35,134 bases of DNA from NCBI GenBank assembly GCA_020852405.1, contig JADZAX010000248.1, forward strand, positions 1 through 35,134, in the 5' to 3' direction. Shown piece after piece: positions 18,281 through 27,114 of the stretch. The notes beneath the pieces were generated by a model that was not told where the DNA came from, made no database searches, and saw only the letters and a list, made by a program, of their open reading frames with translations. The stretch comes from Verrucomicrobiales bacterium. Its GTDB lineage: Bacteria; Verrucomicrobiota; Verrucomicrobiia; Verrucomicrobiales; DEV007. Both the position numbers and the translations under genes were made by a program. Numbering within the stretch: position 1 is the stretch's first letter; each line of letters starts with the position of its first letter.

Positions 18281-19048
18281 TCAGGGCTGTTGCGGAGCCA
18301 GATACCGCTCCAACTCTCGGAGGGCGACCACTTTGCAGCCTTCCTGTTTCAAATGGTCGAGGTATTGCGCGAATTTTTCGGGATCGGTGTTCACCCAGGG
18401 ATGCTTGATGTCGGGCACGCCGTGAAAGGTCATCACCGCGATCTTTCCATCGCGGGCTCCGGCCACGGCGGCTTTGAACTGTTCCAGCGTGCTTTCCGGC
18501 TTTCCGTCGAAAGCTTGTGGCAGGGTCAGGGGCTCATCCTTGGCGGGATCGTAGACTTGGGCTCCGCCGGCCCGGGCGAAGCGGTACCCGCGATCCCTCA
18601 GGATCTTCACGGCCTCCACGCTCGTCTGATATCCCGGATAACAGAAGCTCCTGGGCAGGGCGATCCACTGGGCCTGGCATTGCTGCTCGATGTATTGAAT
18701 GTCGGCGGCGATCTGCTCGGAGGACTGTTTCCCCACTCCTGTATGACGCCGGGTGTGATTGCCGATTTCAAAGCCGGTGGTGTCGAGCGCCTTGATCTGT
18801 TCCCAGGTCATGTAATGCTTCTTGTCCAAAGTGAATTCGAAACCTTCGGTGATGAAGAAAGTCGCTCCGAAGCCGTATTTCTTCAGCAGTGGGGCCGCGA
18901 AGGTGGCATGGCTGGCGACCGAATCATCAAAGGTCAGGACCACCAGACGGTCCGGAACGGGTTCCACAGCCCGGGAAGCTGACAGCAGGAAAAGACCCCA
19001 GAGGAGCCCGGGGATGGCATTGGAGAGGAGTCCTGGTCGGTGACGCAT
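18281..19048 (-). CDS. Exported polysaccharide deacetylase (NodB-type)
   Basis: Carbohydrate esterase family 4-like enzyme, expected to remove N- or O-acetyl groups from a polysaccharide outside the cytoplasm. From the ATG at 19048 it has 255 residues with a signal peptide (hydrophobic IPGLLWGLFLLSASRA). Motif 1 is LTFDDS (Asp41, Asp42) and motif 2 is GNHTRRH (His98, His102), which with Asp42 form the usual metal triad. Motif 3 is RSFCYPGY and the catalytic-His motif is VMTFHGVP. The reading frame extends to 19237, but that part overlaps the preceding sulfatase relic and lacks a signal peptide at its N-terminus. It fits with the acetylesterase and sulfatases upstream as an enzyme stripping decorations from glycan. 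Confidence 0.88.
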   Translation of the reverse strand: MRHRPGLLSNAIPGLLWGLFLLSASRAVEPVPDRLVVLTFDDSVASHATFAAPLLKKYGFGATFFITEGFEFTLDKKHYMTWEQIKALDTTGFEIGNHTRRHTGVGKQSSEQIAADIQYIEQQCQAQWIALPRSFCYPGYQTSVEAVKILRDRGYRFARAGGAQVYDPAKDEPLTLPQAFDGKPESTLEQFKAAVAGARDGKIAVMTFHGVPDIKHPWVNTDPEKFAQYLDHLKQEGCKVVALRELERYLAPQQP

Positions 19049-19151
19049 GCGGTTGGAATGTTGGGATTTTGGAGAGGATTTCAGCGGCGTATCCGGTGAA
19101 GGCGGGAGGATGGGATGCCTGCGGGGCGGAGCCCATATCCGGCGGGCCCAT

Positions 19152-19412
19152 CTACTTCCCACGTTTTTGAGCAGGAGGGACGTTGGGAAATTTCGGAGCC
19201 AGCCCGAGTTTGCGGCAGTCCGCATCGACTTCGTCACTCCAAGCTTGGTAGAGGGCTTTCAACTCCGCGAGTTTGCCGGGCTCCGAGGCGGCGAGGTCGA
19301 GCTGCTCGCCGATGTCATCGGCGAGGATGACGATGATGTTGGGACGGGGGGCTGCCGCGCCCGAGGCGGACGCCAGTCCCAAACAACAGGCGAGCAGGAG
19401 AGATCTGGTCAT
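19152..19412 (-). pseudogene. Sulfatase relic: N-terminal and C-terminal ends joined in frame
   Basis: The 86-codon frame starts with an intact signal peptide and the first strand of a type I sulfatase (RPNIIVILADDIG, including the metal-binding Asp pair at 32-33). It then passes directly into what looks like a sulfatase C-terminal tail (GEQLDLAASEPGKLAELKAL and so on, compare DDPGEKSDVAAQHPG in the sulfatase at 27111-28658). The roughly 400 residues carrying the formylglycine motif and the rest of the active site are missing, so sulfatase activity is not possible. The frame remains open with a start and stop, so a short exported peptide could still be made. An inverted repeat lies exactly at the junction. 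It lies between the five-domain fusion gene (28 nt) and the polysaccharide deacetylase gene (103 nt). Confidence 0.8.
19305..19325. repeat. Perfect inverted repeat at the sulfatase relic junction
   Basis: Arms CTCGCCGATG and CATCGGCGAG are exact reverse complements with a single central base. On the coding strand the repeat spells the Leu-Ala-Asp-Asp-Ile-Gly-Glu codons, exactly where the N-terminal sulfatase motif meets the C-terminal tail. It may mark microhomology used in the deletion. Confidence 0.8.
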
Positions 19413-19440
19413 GGGTTCGTTCCGAGACCGGCAGCGCCGC

Positions 19441-22400
19441 TCACTTCACTTTGAGCACCCCGCGCATGATGATGTGGTGCCCGGGGAAAGAGCAGAAGTA
19501 AGGATAGTCGGCCGGCCTTGCCGGGGCGGTGAATTCGATGATTTCTTCCTTCCCATGGTCGAGCAACTGGCTGTGCCAAATGATGTCCGGGCTTTCGGGG
19601 ATGAATCCATTCTCGAAGCCCTTGGCCCCCAGAGCGAGGGCCTTGTTGGCCAGTTCGTCGATCTTCCCGGGATTCACCAGGAGAATGTTGTGCGGCATGA
19701 AGTCCGGATTGGCGAACGTGAGGCGGACTTTTTTTCCGGCGGTCACAGTGAGCTCTTTCACGTCATAAGTGAGACGCTCCGGAACGGTGGCGATGCGGAT
19801 GGTGGTCAGTTCGGGCGTGTCGGAGAGGATGCCGGACTTGCCGGCGGCGGCTTCCACTTCCCCGGCCACGAGCCCTCCATGCATGGATGCCTCCACATTG
19901 AACCACAAATGCTGCACCGTGTTGGCCGCAATCCGGGCATGAGGTTCAGGAGATTTGAGGAGTTGGCCGAGCAGCTCGACGTTCCGGACGTTGTGTTGCT
20001 GGTGGACCCAGAGGGCTTCGAGCAGCGGATGAGCGTCCTCTTTCTTGGCGGGATCGAACTGTTTCATCCACTGCTGGGTGGCGGCGATGACTTCCTTGGT
20101 GTCACGACCGCTCAGTTCCACACGGGTGCGCTGACGGACGCCGTCGGTGGGGTGTTTCAGGTTGTCGAGAAGTGCAGGGATTGGCTGGCCGGCAATGGCC
20201 ACCGGCTTCTGCAGGGGACGCCCCGTGGCGGTCAGGCGGTAAATCCGGCCGTGCTGGTGGTCGCGGTTGGGGTCACGCACATTGTGCTGCATGTGTCCGA
20301 TGATGACGTTGTGCCAGTCTGCGAAATAGAGGGCGCCGTCCTCCCCAAAAATGGCGTCCGAGGGGCGGAAATTTTTGTCCCCGCTCATGAGCAGTCCGCG
20401 AGATTTTTCCTCCACCTTGCTGCCATCAGCCTGGATGGTGGTGACGGTGAGCTCATCCCCCGCCGGCTCGCCCCAGACCGCACCGGTTTCGGGGTTCCGC
20501 TCAAGATGGTAGTGCTTGATCCCCAGGAATCCGATGACGTTGCAGATCAGGAAATCTCCCTGCATCGATTCGGGGAAATGGGTGCTGGAAACGATCTCGC
20601 TCGCGGTCACGGGACGCACTTCTTTTTTCAGGAGTTCGTGCATTTTGAAGCCGCTCCCTTCCGGGCGCACCTGGTAGGCGCGTCCACCGGTGCCGTCGGT
20701 GGCATAGTGGTATCCCCAGGTGTCGAAAGAAATGCCGTGGGGATTGGGCGAATTGGCCGCATGCATCGCGATGGTGAAGCGGCGCGGATCAAACCGGTAC
20801 ATCGCGGAGGCTTCCGCCTGCAGGGACGGCCCCCAGGGATGCTCGTGGTTGTGCACCATAAAGACACCGCTCTGCCAGTAGATGCCTCCATCCGGTCCAT
20901 AGACGAGATTGTTCGCCCCATGGTGGGTGTCGGAGGAATCCAGACCCTGCAGCATGATGGTGCGTTCATCGGCGATGTCGTCGCCGTCGGTGTCTTTGAG
21001 GAAGAGGATCTCCGGGGGGCAGGTCACCAGAACCCCGCCATTCCAGAATTCGAAACCCAATGGATTCTGGACCTTGGCGAACTCCGTGACCCGGTCAGCC
21101 TTGCCGTCCTTGTCGTCGTCGTGCAGGATCAGCAGGGCATCGTTCATGGGCTTGAGGGGTTCCCACTTTGGGTAGGTCCCCCAGACTGATGCCCAAAGAC
21201 GGCCTTTGCCATCGACCTGCATCTGCACCGGATTGACGAGCTGGGGGAACCGTGATTCATCGGCGAAGAGGTTCACCTCGAATCCTTTGGCGACGGCCAT
21301 GTGCTTGATTCCCTCCTCGCCGCTGATGTAGTTCAGCGTGCCTTCCTTCATCGCGCTCGAGCTTTTGCTTTTGCCGCCCACGTTGGAGATGACTTCGATG
21401 GGTTTGGGGACATTGCTGTCGTCAATGGTCTTGTCCTTTCCGGTGGCCAGAGCCCAGACGCGTTCGTCTCGGTTGGCGGTCATGACATCGAGCATGGACT
21501 GCTCGTGCTGGAGGACGACGGCGTTGTTTTGATCATTGGTGAAAGTCAGGGTGGAACGTCCTCCCCAGACATCATTGCCATCGCGGGCGCGGTAGCGGTT
21601 GTTCCAGTGGTAATCTTTGTCGAGGACCGCCTCGCGCAGCGCATCCAGCGAGGGCGCGGCGGCGACTTCCTTGCCGGTCAGGGCCTTGGCGATCACTTCG
21701 GCGAGCTGGCGGTTGCCTTCCGGTGTCAGGTGTACCCCGTTGATGGTGAGCGGTGTCTTGGCGTCCTTGAAAAGTTCCTGCGTGGGATGGAAGAGATCGA
21801 CATAGGCCACCCCGGCTTCTTTGGCGGCGGCTTCGGTGGCTTTGGTGTAGGCCTCAAGCTGCAGGTTGTGCGTTTTGCCGTCGGGCACGTTGACGTTGTG
21901 GGTGTCCTCATGGGCGATGGGACTGAAGAGCACGACTCGGGGAAAACTCCGGCCATTGGCTTTGGTTCCCCGGACATACCGCACGAACTCGACGAGTGTC
22001 TTGCGGTAATCATCCGCCTTTTCGACTCCATCAAACGATTCGTTGTAGCCGAAGAAACCGAACACCACGTCGGCTTTGACGTGGCGCAGATAGTCGGTCA
22101 TGTGGATGTGGCCTTTGCTGCGCGGGAAAGAACCGGGTCGATCCCCGCTCGCGCTCATGTTGCGGAAACTCACCTGCTGGCCGGGAATCTGGCTTTGCAG
22201 CAGCGTTTCCATCCAGCCATCGTGCTGCATGCGGTCCGGCAAGCCATTTCCGACAATGGCGACGACATCGTTCTTGGCGAAGGCGAAGGTCGCCGGATCA
22301 CGGTAGTCCTCCGGCACCGGGGCCAGCTCGGGCTCTTTGGTGGTCTCCGCAGGCTTGGCGCCGCCTTGCTTGGAGGCGGGTTTGCCCGGTTTGCCGGCGA

Positions 22401-23958
22401 AGGTGAAGTAGACCGGCTTGCCCTGGTTTTTGACATCGATCTCCATCGCTTCCGGGGCGTCCACGCCGCTGATGCGGAACACTTCTTTTCGGTCCTCATC
22501 CAGTAGGGTCAGAGTGAATCCATCGAGCCGGGCCTCGAACCCTTGGCGGTTCCAGATGCCGATTTTCTCGATGTCCTTTGCGGTGCCAAGATCGGCCTCC
22601 CACCAGGGATTCGTGGTTCCCGCATTGGAGGTATGAGTCTGTCCTCCTTTGTTGTAGTCGGGATCCTTGTTGCCGTCGAGCGCCTTGGCTGCCACTGCTC
22701 CCCCATTGCTGCTGGATTGTGTGGCTTTCGCCCCGGACGCGACGTTTTTGCCACCGCTCAGGATTTCCACTTCCGCCAGGGTAAGAATGCGCTTGTCACC
22801 GGGCAACTCGATGCGGACAAAGCGGGCCGGTTTGCCTGTGACTAGAGCTGGCGCGGAAGGCCCCGCGGGATTGGCGGCATTCGCCGGCTTGGTTACCTTC
22901 TTGTCATCCCGTTGGGCTTTCTGGCTCTCCTTCTTGGCCGGTTTGGCCTGGGGATCCTTGGTCTTGCTGTTCGCCGGGATCGGACTCTCCCAGCCCGAGT
23001 ACATCTCCGGCTTGATTCCCCGCGCGTAGCTTCCTCCGCCGAAAGTGTTGGGTTTGAAGGGGCCCACAAAAGAGATGTCCAGGTCCGGCTTGATGGCCTC
23101 CTCCATCCCAAGGGACCAAAGCATGCCGTTCACCAGGAGGCGGCGGTAGCCGTCATTGGTGATGTCCTCGGACGTGCCATACAGCGAGGTGAAGCCGCGG
23201 CCTTTTTTGCCGGAGGCGGACTGGTAGGTGCGGGTCCATTCGGACGGCATCGGCGGCTTGGTTTCGTCGGCGGGTGACTCCGGGGTCATGCCATTGAGGG
23301 GCTGAGCCATGGTCAGCACATCTCCATCGGTCGGTTTTCCGACATACCCGCCGGCCTGGACCCAGACGTCCTTCACCCCGCGCAGGATCGGATGGTCTTT
23401 CATCTTCTCGACGATGCTGATGCGGGTGCTTTGTGAGTGGTTCCTGCCGTAATGACCCACCCAGGTCTGTCCTAGCACCTGGTGGCCGAAGCCCAGCTCA
23501 TATTCCGGTCCTTTGAAGTCGAAGGAGTATTTTGGGAAGGGAGCGTCCTGTCCCATCTTGAAACCATGAGTCGCGGTCCGCATCCCGACGACGGGGCCTC
23601 CCCGGTTCAGATAAGCATCGAAATGCTGCATTTGTTCCTTCGGGAAGTCCTGGAACCGCAGGAACACCACCGCGAGGTCGGCGGTGTCGAGCGCCTCCAT
23701 CCCCGGCATGTTCGAGTTGCCCGCGACAATTTCGCCGGTGGCGGGATCGATGTTGAACAGCACCGTGCATTTGAATCCCTGATGCTTGGCGAGGAGCCGG
23801 GCCAGAGCGGGCAGGGACTCCTCGGAGCGGTATTCATGATCGCCTGCCAGAAAAACGATGTGCCTGCCTTTGCCGGGGCCTTCAGTGCCTTCAAAAACAA
23901 GGGGAGCGGCACTGGCAACGCCAGCGAATGACAACAGGATGAGGAGGAGGAGTTTCAT
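19441..23958 (-). CDS. Five-domain exported fusion: ThuA, discoidin, SGNH-like, propeller dehydrogenase, cupredoxin
   Basis: Very large exported protein of 1505 residues from the ATG at 23958, which begins the signal peptide [17 protein letters not shown]. Domains: ThuA/trehalose-utilisation-like (about 25-300; [25 protein letters not shown]), a Lys/Ala-rich linker (about 320-370), F5/8 type C discoidin (about 373-526), a second linker, an SGNH-like domain (about 560-765) with VGNG where GDS is expected, a TIGR02604-type propeller dehydrogenase (about 880-1245; [28 protein letters not shown]), short HEAT-like repeats (about 1265-1360) and a C-terminal cupredoxin (about 1386-1505). The cupredoxin has a plausible type 1 copper site: His in MPHNIL, then Cys, His and Met in [12 protein letters not shown]. 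It carries no CXXCH. It may bind glycan and oxidise a sugar with copper as electron acceptor; the activity is inferred. Confidence 0.87.
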   Translation of the reverse strand: MKLLLLILLSFAGVASAAPLVFEGTEGPGKGRHIVFLAGDHEYRSEESLPALARLLAKHQGFKCTVLFNIDPATGEIVAGNSNMPGMEALDTADLAVVFLRFQDFPKEQMQHFDAYLNRGGPVVGMRTATHGFKMGQDAPFPKYSFDFKGPEYELGFGHQVLGQTWVGHYGRNHSQSTRISIVEKMKDHPILRGVKDVWVQAGGYVGKPTDGDVLTMAQPLNGMTPESPADETKPPMPSEWTRTYQSASGKKGRGFTSLYGTSEDITNDGYRRLLVNGMLWSLGMEEAIKPDLDISFVGPFKPNTFGGGSYARGIKPEMYSGWESPIPANSKTKDPQAKPAKKESQKAQRDDKKVTKPANAANPAGPSAPALVTGKPARFVRIELPGDKRILTLAEVEILSGGKNVASGAKATQSSSNGGAVAAKALDGNKDPDYNKGGQTHTSNAGTTNPWWEADLGTAKDIEKIGIWNRQGFEARLDGFTLTLLDEDRKEVFRISGVDAPEAMEIDVKNQGKPVYFTFAGKPGKPASKQGGAKPAETTKEPELAPVPEDYRDPATFAFAKNDVVAIVGNGLPDRMQHDGWMETLLQSQIPGQQVSFRNMSASGDRPGSFPRSKGHIHMTDYLRHVKADVVFGFFGYNESFDGVEKADDYRKTLVEFVRYVRGTKANGRSFPRVVLFSPIAHEDTHNVNVPDGKTHNLQLEAYTKATEAAAKEAGVAYVDLFHPTQELFKDAKTPLTINGVHLTPEGNRQLAEVIAKALTGKEVAAAPSLDALREAVLDKDYHWNNRYRARDGNDVWGGRSTLTFTNDQNNAVVLQHEQSMLDVMTANRDERVWALATGKDKTIDDSNVPKPIEVISNVGGKSKSSSAMKEGTLNYISGEEGIKHMAVAKGFEVNLFADESRFPQLVNPVQMQVDGKGRLWASVWGTYPKWEPLKPMNDALLILHDDDKDGKADRVTEFAKVQNPLGFEFWNGGVLVTCPPEILFLKDTDGDDIADERTIMLQGLDSSDTHHGANNLVYGPDGGIYWQSGVFMVHNHEHPWGPSLQAEASAMYRFDPRRFTIAMHAANSPNPHGISFDTWGYHYATDGTGGRAYQVRPEGSGFKMHELLKKEVRPVTASEIVSSTHFPESMQGDFLICNVIGFLGIKHYHLERNPETGAVWGEPAGDELTVTTIQADGSKVEEKSRGLLMSGDKNFRPSDAIFGEDGALYFADWHNVIIGHMQHNVRDPNRDHQHGRIYRLTATGRPLQKPVAIAGQPIPALLDNLKHPTDGVRQRTRVELSGRDTKEVIAATQQWMKQFDPAKKEDAHPLLEALWVHQQHNVRNVELLGQLLKSPEPHARIAANTVQHLWFNVEASMHGGLVAGEVEAAAGKSGILSDTPELTTIRIATVPERLTYDVKELTVTAGKKVRLTFANPDFMPHNILLVNPGKIDELANKALALGAKGFENGFIPESPDIIWHSQLLDHGKEEIIEFTAPARPADYPYFCSFPGHHIIMRGVLKVK

Positions 23959-24005
23959 GGGGTTTGGTTTGCGAACAGACAGGGAGGGTGGCTGGAAAAA
24001 GGGTT

Positions 24006-25592
24006 TCATCTGGGCTTTTGCTCCAGGGTGACGGGTTTTGCGGGATGACGGCGCACGGCGACGTCATTTTTCTGTGGAAGTCCTTTGGTGCTGCGGCCTG
24101 CGGTGATCAGCTTTTCAAGTAGGGATTGCATCCCGGCAACCCTTCCGGGTTCCACGGCGGCAAGATTTTTGGCTTCACCGAGATCGCTTGAAAGATCGTA
24201 GAGCTGGACCGGTTGGCTCTGGTCGCCCCCTTTGCTCCAACCCCCTGAGCCGGGCGCGGCGATGTATTTCCACGAACCCAGGCGCACCGCAGGGATGCCA
24301 TTGATCGAAGCGCTGACGGCGTTTTCACGAACCGGCTCGTCCCCGCCTTTGAGGAGCGGCAGCAGGCTGAAGCTGTCCTCCCCCGCGTTGTCCGGAAGTC
24401 TGGCATCGAGGATTTCGGCGAAGGTGGCCATGAGATCGGCCTGGTGCACGAGTTGGTCGCAGACACTGCCGGATTTCACGACACCGGGCCAGCGGACAAT
24501 GAACGGAACCCGGTGGCCTCCCTCCCACGCATCCGCCTTGTAGCCGCGCAGAGGTCCGCTGGGATGGTGTCCCATCTTTTCAAGCTCGCCGACACCGATG
24601 TAAGGCGCGCAGCCATTGTCGCTGGTGAAAACGACGAGGGTGTTCCCGGCGGCACCGCTTCTGTCCAAAGCCTCCAGGACACGGCCGATGACGGCGTCAG
24701 TCTCCATCACCAGATCGGCATAGCGGTTCATCCCGCTCTTGTCCTTCCAATCATCATTCACCGCCAGCGGAGTGTGGGGACTGGTAAACGGGAGATAAAG
24801 CAGGAAAGGCTCCGGGGTTTTCGCCTGGCGTTCGATGAAATCCACCGCGTGTTCGCCCAGGGCGGGAAGGATGCCTTTGAGGTTCCAGTCTTTGAGGGCG
24901 GGACCCTGGGTGCTGGCGAGGTTGTTTGTAAAATCCTCCGGGGGCAGGAAGTCGGTGGGAATACCCAGAGTCCGGTCATTCTCGAGGAAGCAGTAGGGTG
25001 GCCAGTTGGGGACATCGGTGCCGAAGTAGCTGTCGAATCCCCGCGTCACCGGTCCCCCGGGGATGGGCTTGGTGAAGACGCCTCGCCACGCGGCCAGGTG
25101 TTCCTCCGTGGGGACGGGAGCCTCGTCTTTGTTTCCCTTCTTGCCTGCCCCCTGGAAGAATCGGCGCTGCGAATCATCAATGGGCCAGTCCCAGCCGAGA
25201 TGCCACTTGCCGATGGCCGCGGTGCGGTAGCCCTGTTGCCGGGCAAGAGTGCCGATGGTCATGCGGTCGGGAGAGATCAAAGGAGGACCGAAAACACCCA
25301 CGATGCCGCTTTGCAAACGGGAACGCCAGTGATAGCGGCCGGTGAGGAGCGTGTAGCGCGAAGGTGAGCAGACGCCGGAGGATGAATGTCCGTCGGTGAA
25401 GCGCATCCCCTGGGAGGCCAGCGCGTCAATGTGCGGGGTGGGGATTTTTCCCAACCCGGGATGGTAACAATGGACATCACCGTAACCAAGGTCGTCGGCG
25501 TAGAGGACGACGATGTTGGGCCGCGCCGCCAAGGCCGCGGCTCCGGTCAGGAACCAGGCAAGCAGAAGCCAGGCAGCAGGGTGGGGTTTCAT
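24006..25592 (-). CDS. Type I sulfatase (formylglycine-dependent arylsulfatase family)
   Basis: Hydrolyses a sulfate ester, probably on a polysaccharide, outside the cytoplasm. The chosen ATG gives 528 residues with signal peptide [20 protein letters not shown]; the frame runs open further upstream only because it overlaps the next sulfatase gene. Metal ligands Asp32 and Asp33 (YADDLGYGD), the modification motif Cys74-Ser-Pro-Ser-Arg78 followed by YTLLTGR, the GKWHLGWDW block and [10 protein letters not shown] are all present. The Cys must be converted to formylglycine by a maturation enzyme not encoded in this window. The C-terminal subdomain ([20 protein letters not shown]) is intact. It is 25 nt after another sulfatase and 47 nt before the five-domain fusion, so an operon is likely. 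Confidence 0.93.
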   Translation of the reverse strand: MKPHPAAWLLLAWFLTGAAALAARPNIVVLYADDLGYGDVHCYHPGLGKIPTPHIDALASQGMRFTDGHSSSGVCSPSRYTLLTGRYHWRSRLQSGIVGVFGPPLISPDRMTIGTLARQQGYRTAAIGKWHLGWDWPIDDSQRRFFQGAGKKGNKDEAPVPTEEHLAAWRGVFTKPIPGGPVTRGFDSYFGTDVPNWPPYCFLENDRTLGIPTDFLPPEDFTNNLASTQGPALKDWNLKGILPALGEHAVDFIERQAKTPEPFLLYLPFTSPHTPLAVNDDWKDKSGMNRYADLVMETDAVIGRVLEALDRSGAAGNTLVVFTSDNGCAPYIGVGELEKMGHHPSGPLRGYKADAWEGGHRVPFIVRWPGVVKSGSVCDQLVHQADLMATFAEILDARLPDNAGEDSFSLLPLLKGGDEPVRENAVSASINGIPAVRLGSWKYIAAPGSGGWSKGGDQSQPVQLYDLSSDLGEAKNLAAVEPGRVAGMQSLLEKLITAGRSTKGLPQKNDVAVRRHPAKPVTLEQKPR

Positions 25593-25617
25593 GTGGGAGG
25601 GTTCGGGGTGCTCTCTC

Positions 25618-27114
25618 TCACCGGGGATAATCCGCGCCGGTGAGGCTGTGGAGGACGGATTCCTGCCATTGGTGGAGCGTCTCCTCCAATGACCCGGCGG
25701 TGTCGGGCTGTTGGCTAAGGAGATTGGTCTTTTCTGCGGGGTCGGCCTCGAGATCGAAGAGCTCCTTTTTGGGGGCGCCTTTTTTCTGCTCGTGGATGAC
25801 GAGCTTGAAGCGGCCATCAATGATGGCACGGGGACCGAGGTAATCGGCATCGGTGATCCCGGGGTGCTTGAAGTTGGTGAAATTGCGGGTCGCGATGCCT
25901 CCCATGAGCTTGACCAGAGGGGTGGTTCCTTTTTGTAGTTCCGGGTCGAGGTAGGGCTCCGCCCCGCGGAGGTTGGCACTCTTGAAATCCCAGAAAAACA
26001 GAGGCTTGGAGCGCGCGGTCATCCGGTCATCGAGCAGGGGCGTGAGGTCAATGCCGTCGAGGGGACGGTCGGGAAGCGACTGGCCGGTGAGGGCACAGAG
26101 GGTTGGCAGGAGATCGCTGGTGGACGCGCGGACGGCGGTGCTGCGGGGCTTGGGAATGCGGGCCGGCCACTCGATCAGGCCGGGGACCAAGGTGCCGCCG
26201 TCATAGACTTGGCCTTTGACCCCGCGGTGCGGAGTGACGAGCGATCCATCGGCCGATGTGCCATTGTCGCCGCAATAGAAAAGAAGTGTGTTCTCGCGGA
26301 GTCCCTCGGAGGCAAGGTGCTTCCGCAGCGTCCCGATTGAGCGGTCCATGGCCGTGATTTCGGCATAGCGTTCGCGCAGCACTTCGCCTTGGGGACGGGT
26401 CGTGGGACCTCCCGTTTCGTTCGAGGTGAGTTTGACCTTCTTTTCCTGGTATTTTGCCGGCAACTCGTCGTAAAGGGCGAGGTCCGCCGGGAGTCCGCTG
26501 TAGGGTTCATGCGGTGAGCCGAACCAGACCACGGTGAAGAACGGCTGACCGGACTGGCGGGTGCGGTCAATGAAACGGATGGCCTCTTCGATGAGAATCT
26601 CAGAACTCTCGCCCCGGATGACCTCCGGTGGTTCGCCGTTGCGCGAAAGCGATGGGTTCAGTTCGAAAAAATTGTCGTGCGACACCCATTCGTGGAATCC
26701 CATTGCACCTGGATTGGTGGGTGACGCGGCTTTCACCGGACCAAGGTGCCATTTGCCGAAATGCCCGCAATGGTAACCGGCTTTGCCGAGGATCTGGGCG
26801 ATCGTGGTTTCTTCCGGGCGGATTGAACAGCCGGGGGTGAAGGTGCCCATGCGGTTGGGATGACGACCGGTCATGAAGCTGGCACGGGTCGGGGAGCAGC
26901 TCGGATGCGCGGCATAGAAATTCTCGAACCGGAGTCCGGTGGCCGCCATTTCATCGAGGATCGGAGTTTTGAGGTTAGGGTGGCCATTGTAGCCGGTCTC
27001 CTCCCAGCCGTGGTCGTCACCCATGAGCAGGATGATGTTCGGCTGCGCCGCCATGGCCGCAGGCAGCAAAGCGGAGGCGAGCAGGAGAACAGAGAGCAGG
27101 GGTAAGGATTTCAT
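25618..27114 (-). CDS. Type I sulfatase
   Basis: Exported sulfate-ester hydrolase of 498 residues. The ATG at 27114 starts the signal peptide (MKSLPLLSVLLLASALLPAA) and overlaps the stop of the upstream sulfatase as ATGA, so the two are probably translationally coupled. Asp33 and Asp34 (LMGDDHGWEE), the canonical motif Cys73-Ser-Pro-Thr-Arg77 followed by ASFMTGR, HFGKWHLGP, FGSPHEPYSG and YCGDNGTSADG are in place, so the active site looks complete. It is distinct in sequence from both neighbouring sulfatases, so the three probably attack different linkages or positions rather than being recent duplicates. Its sulfate-ester specificity cannot be read from the sequence. Confidence 0.93.
   Translation of the reverse strand: MKSLPLLSVLLLASALLPAAMAAQPNIILLMGDDHGWEETGYNGHPNLKTPILDEMAATGLRFENFYAAHPSCSPTRASFMTGRHPNRMGTFTPGCSIRPEETTIAQILGKAGYHCGHFGKWHLGPVKAASPTNPGAMGFHEWVSHDNFFELNPSLSRNGEPPEVIRGESSEILIEEAIRFIDRTRQSGQPFFTVVWFGSPHEPYSGLPADLALYDELPAKYQEKKVKLTSNETGGPTTRPQGEVLRERYAEITAMDRSIGTLRKHLASEGLRENTLLFYCGDNGTSADGSLVTPHRGVKGQVYDGGTLVPGLIEWPARIPKPRSTAVRASTSDLLPTLCALTGQSLPDRPLDGIDLTPLLDDRMTARSKPLFFWDFKSANLRGAEPYLDPELQKGTTPLVKLMGGIATRNFTNFKHPGITDADYLGPRAIIDGRFKLVIHEQKKGAPKKELFDLEADPAEKTNLLSQQPDTAGSLEETLHQWQESVLHSLTGADYPR

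Noticed and set aside
19049-19237. Upstream extension of the polysaccharide deacetylase frame
   Set aside because: It overlaps the sulfatase relic and carries Pro/Ser/Arg-rich, non-family sequence; the signal peptide starts at 19048.
19273-21189. Plus-strand open frame of 638 codons
   Set aside because: Antisense to the cupredoxin and propeller parts of the fusion gene and to the sulfatase relic; no protein-family features.
21301-22506. Plus-strand open frame of 401 codons
   Set aside because: Antisense to the SGNH-like and discoidin parts of the fusion gene, which carry clear motifs on the other strand.
25593-25979. Upstream extension of the sulfatase frame at 24006-25592
   Set aside because: The extra 129 codons overlap the next sulfatase gene in another frame and lack sulfatase or signal-peptide features; the signal peptide begins at 25592.
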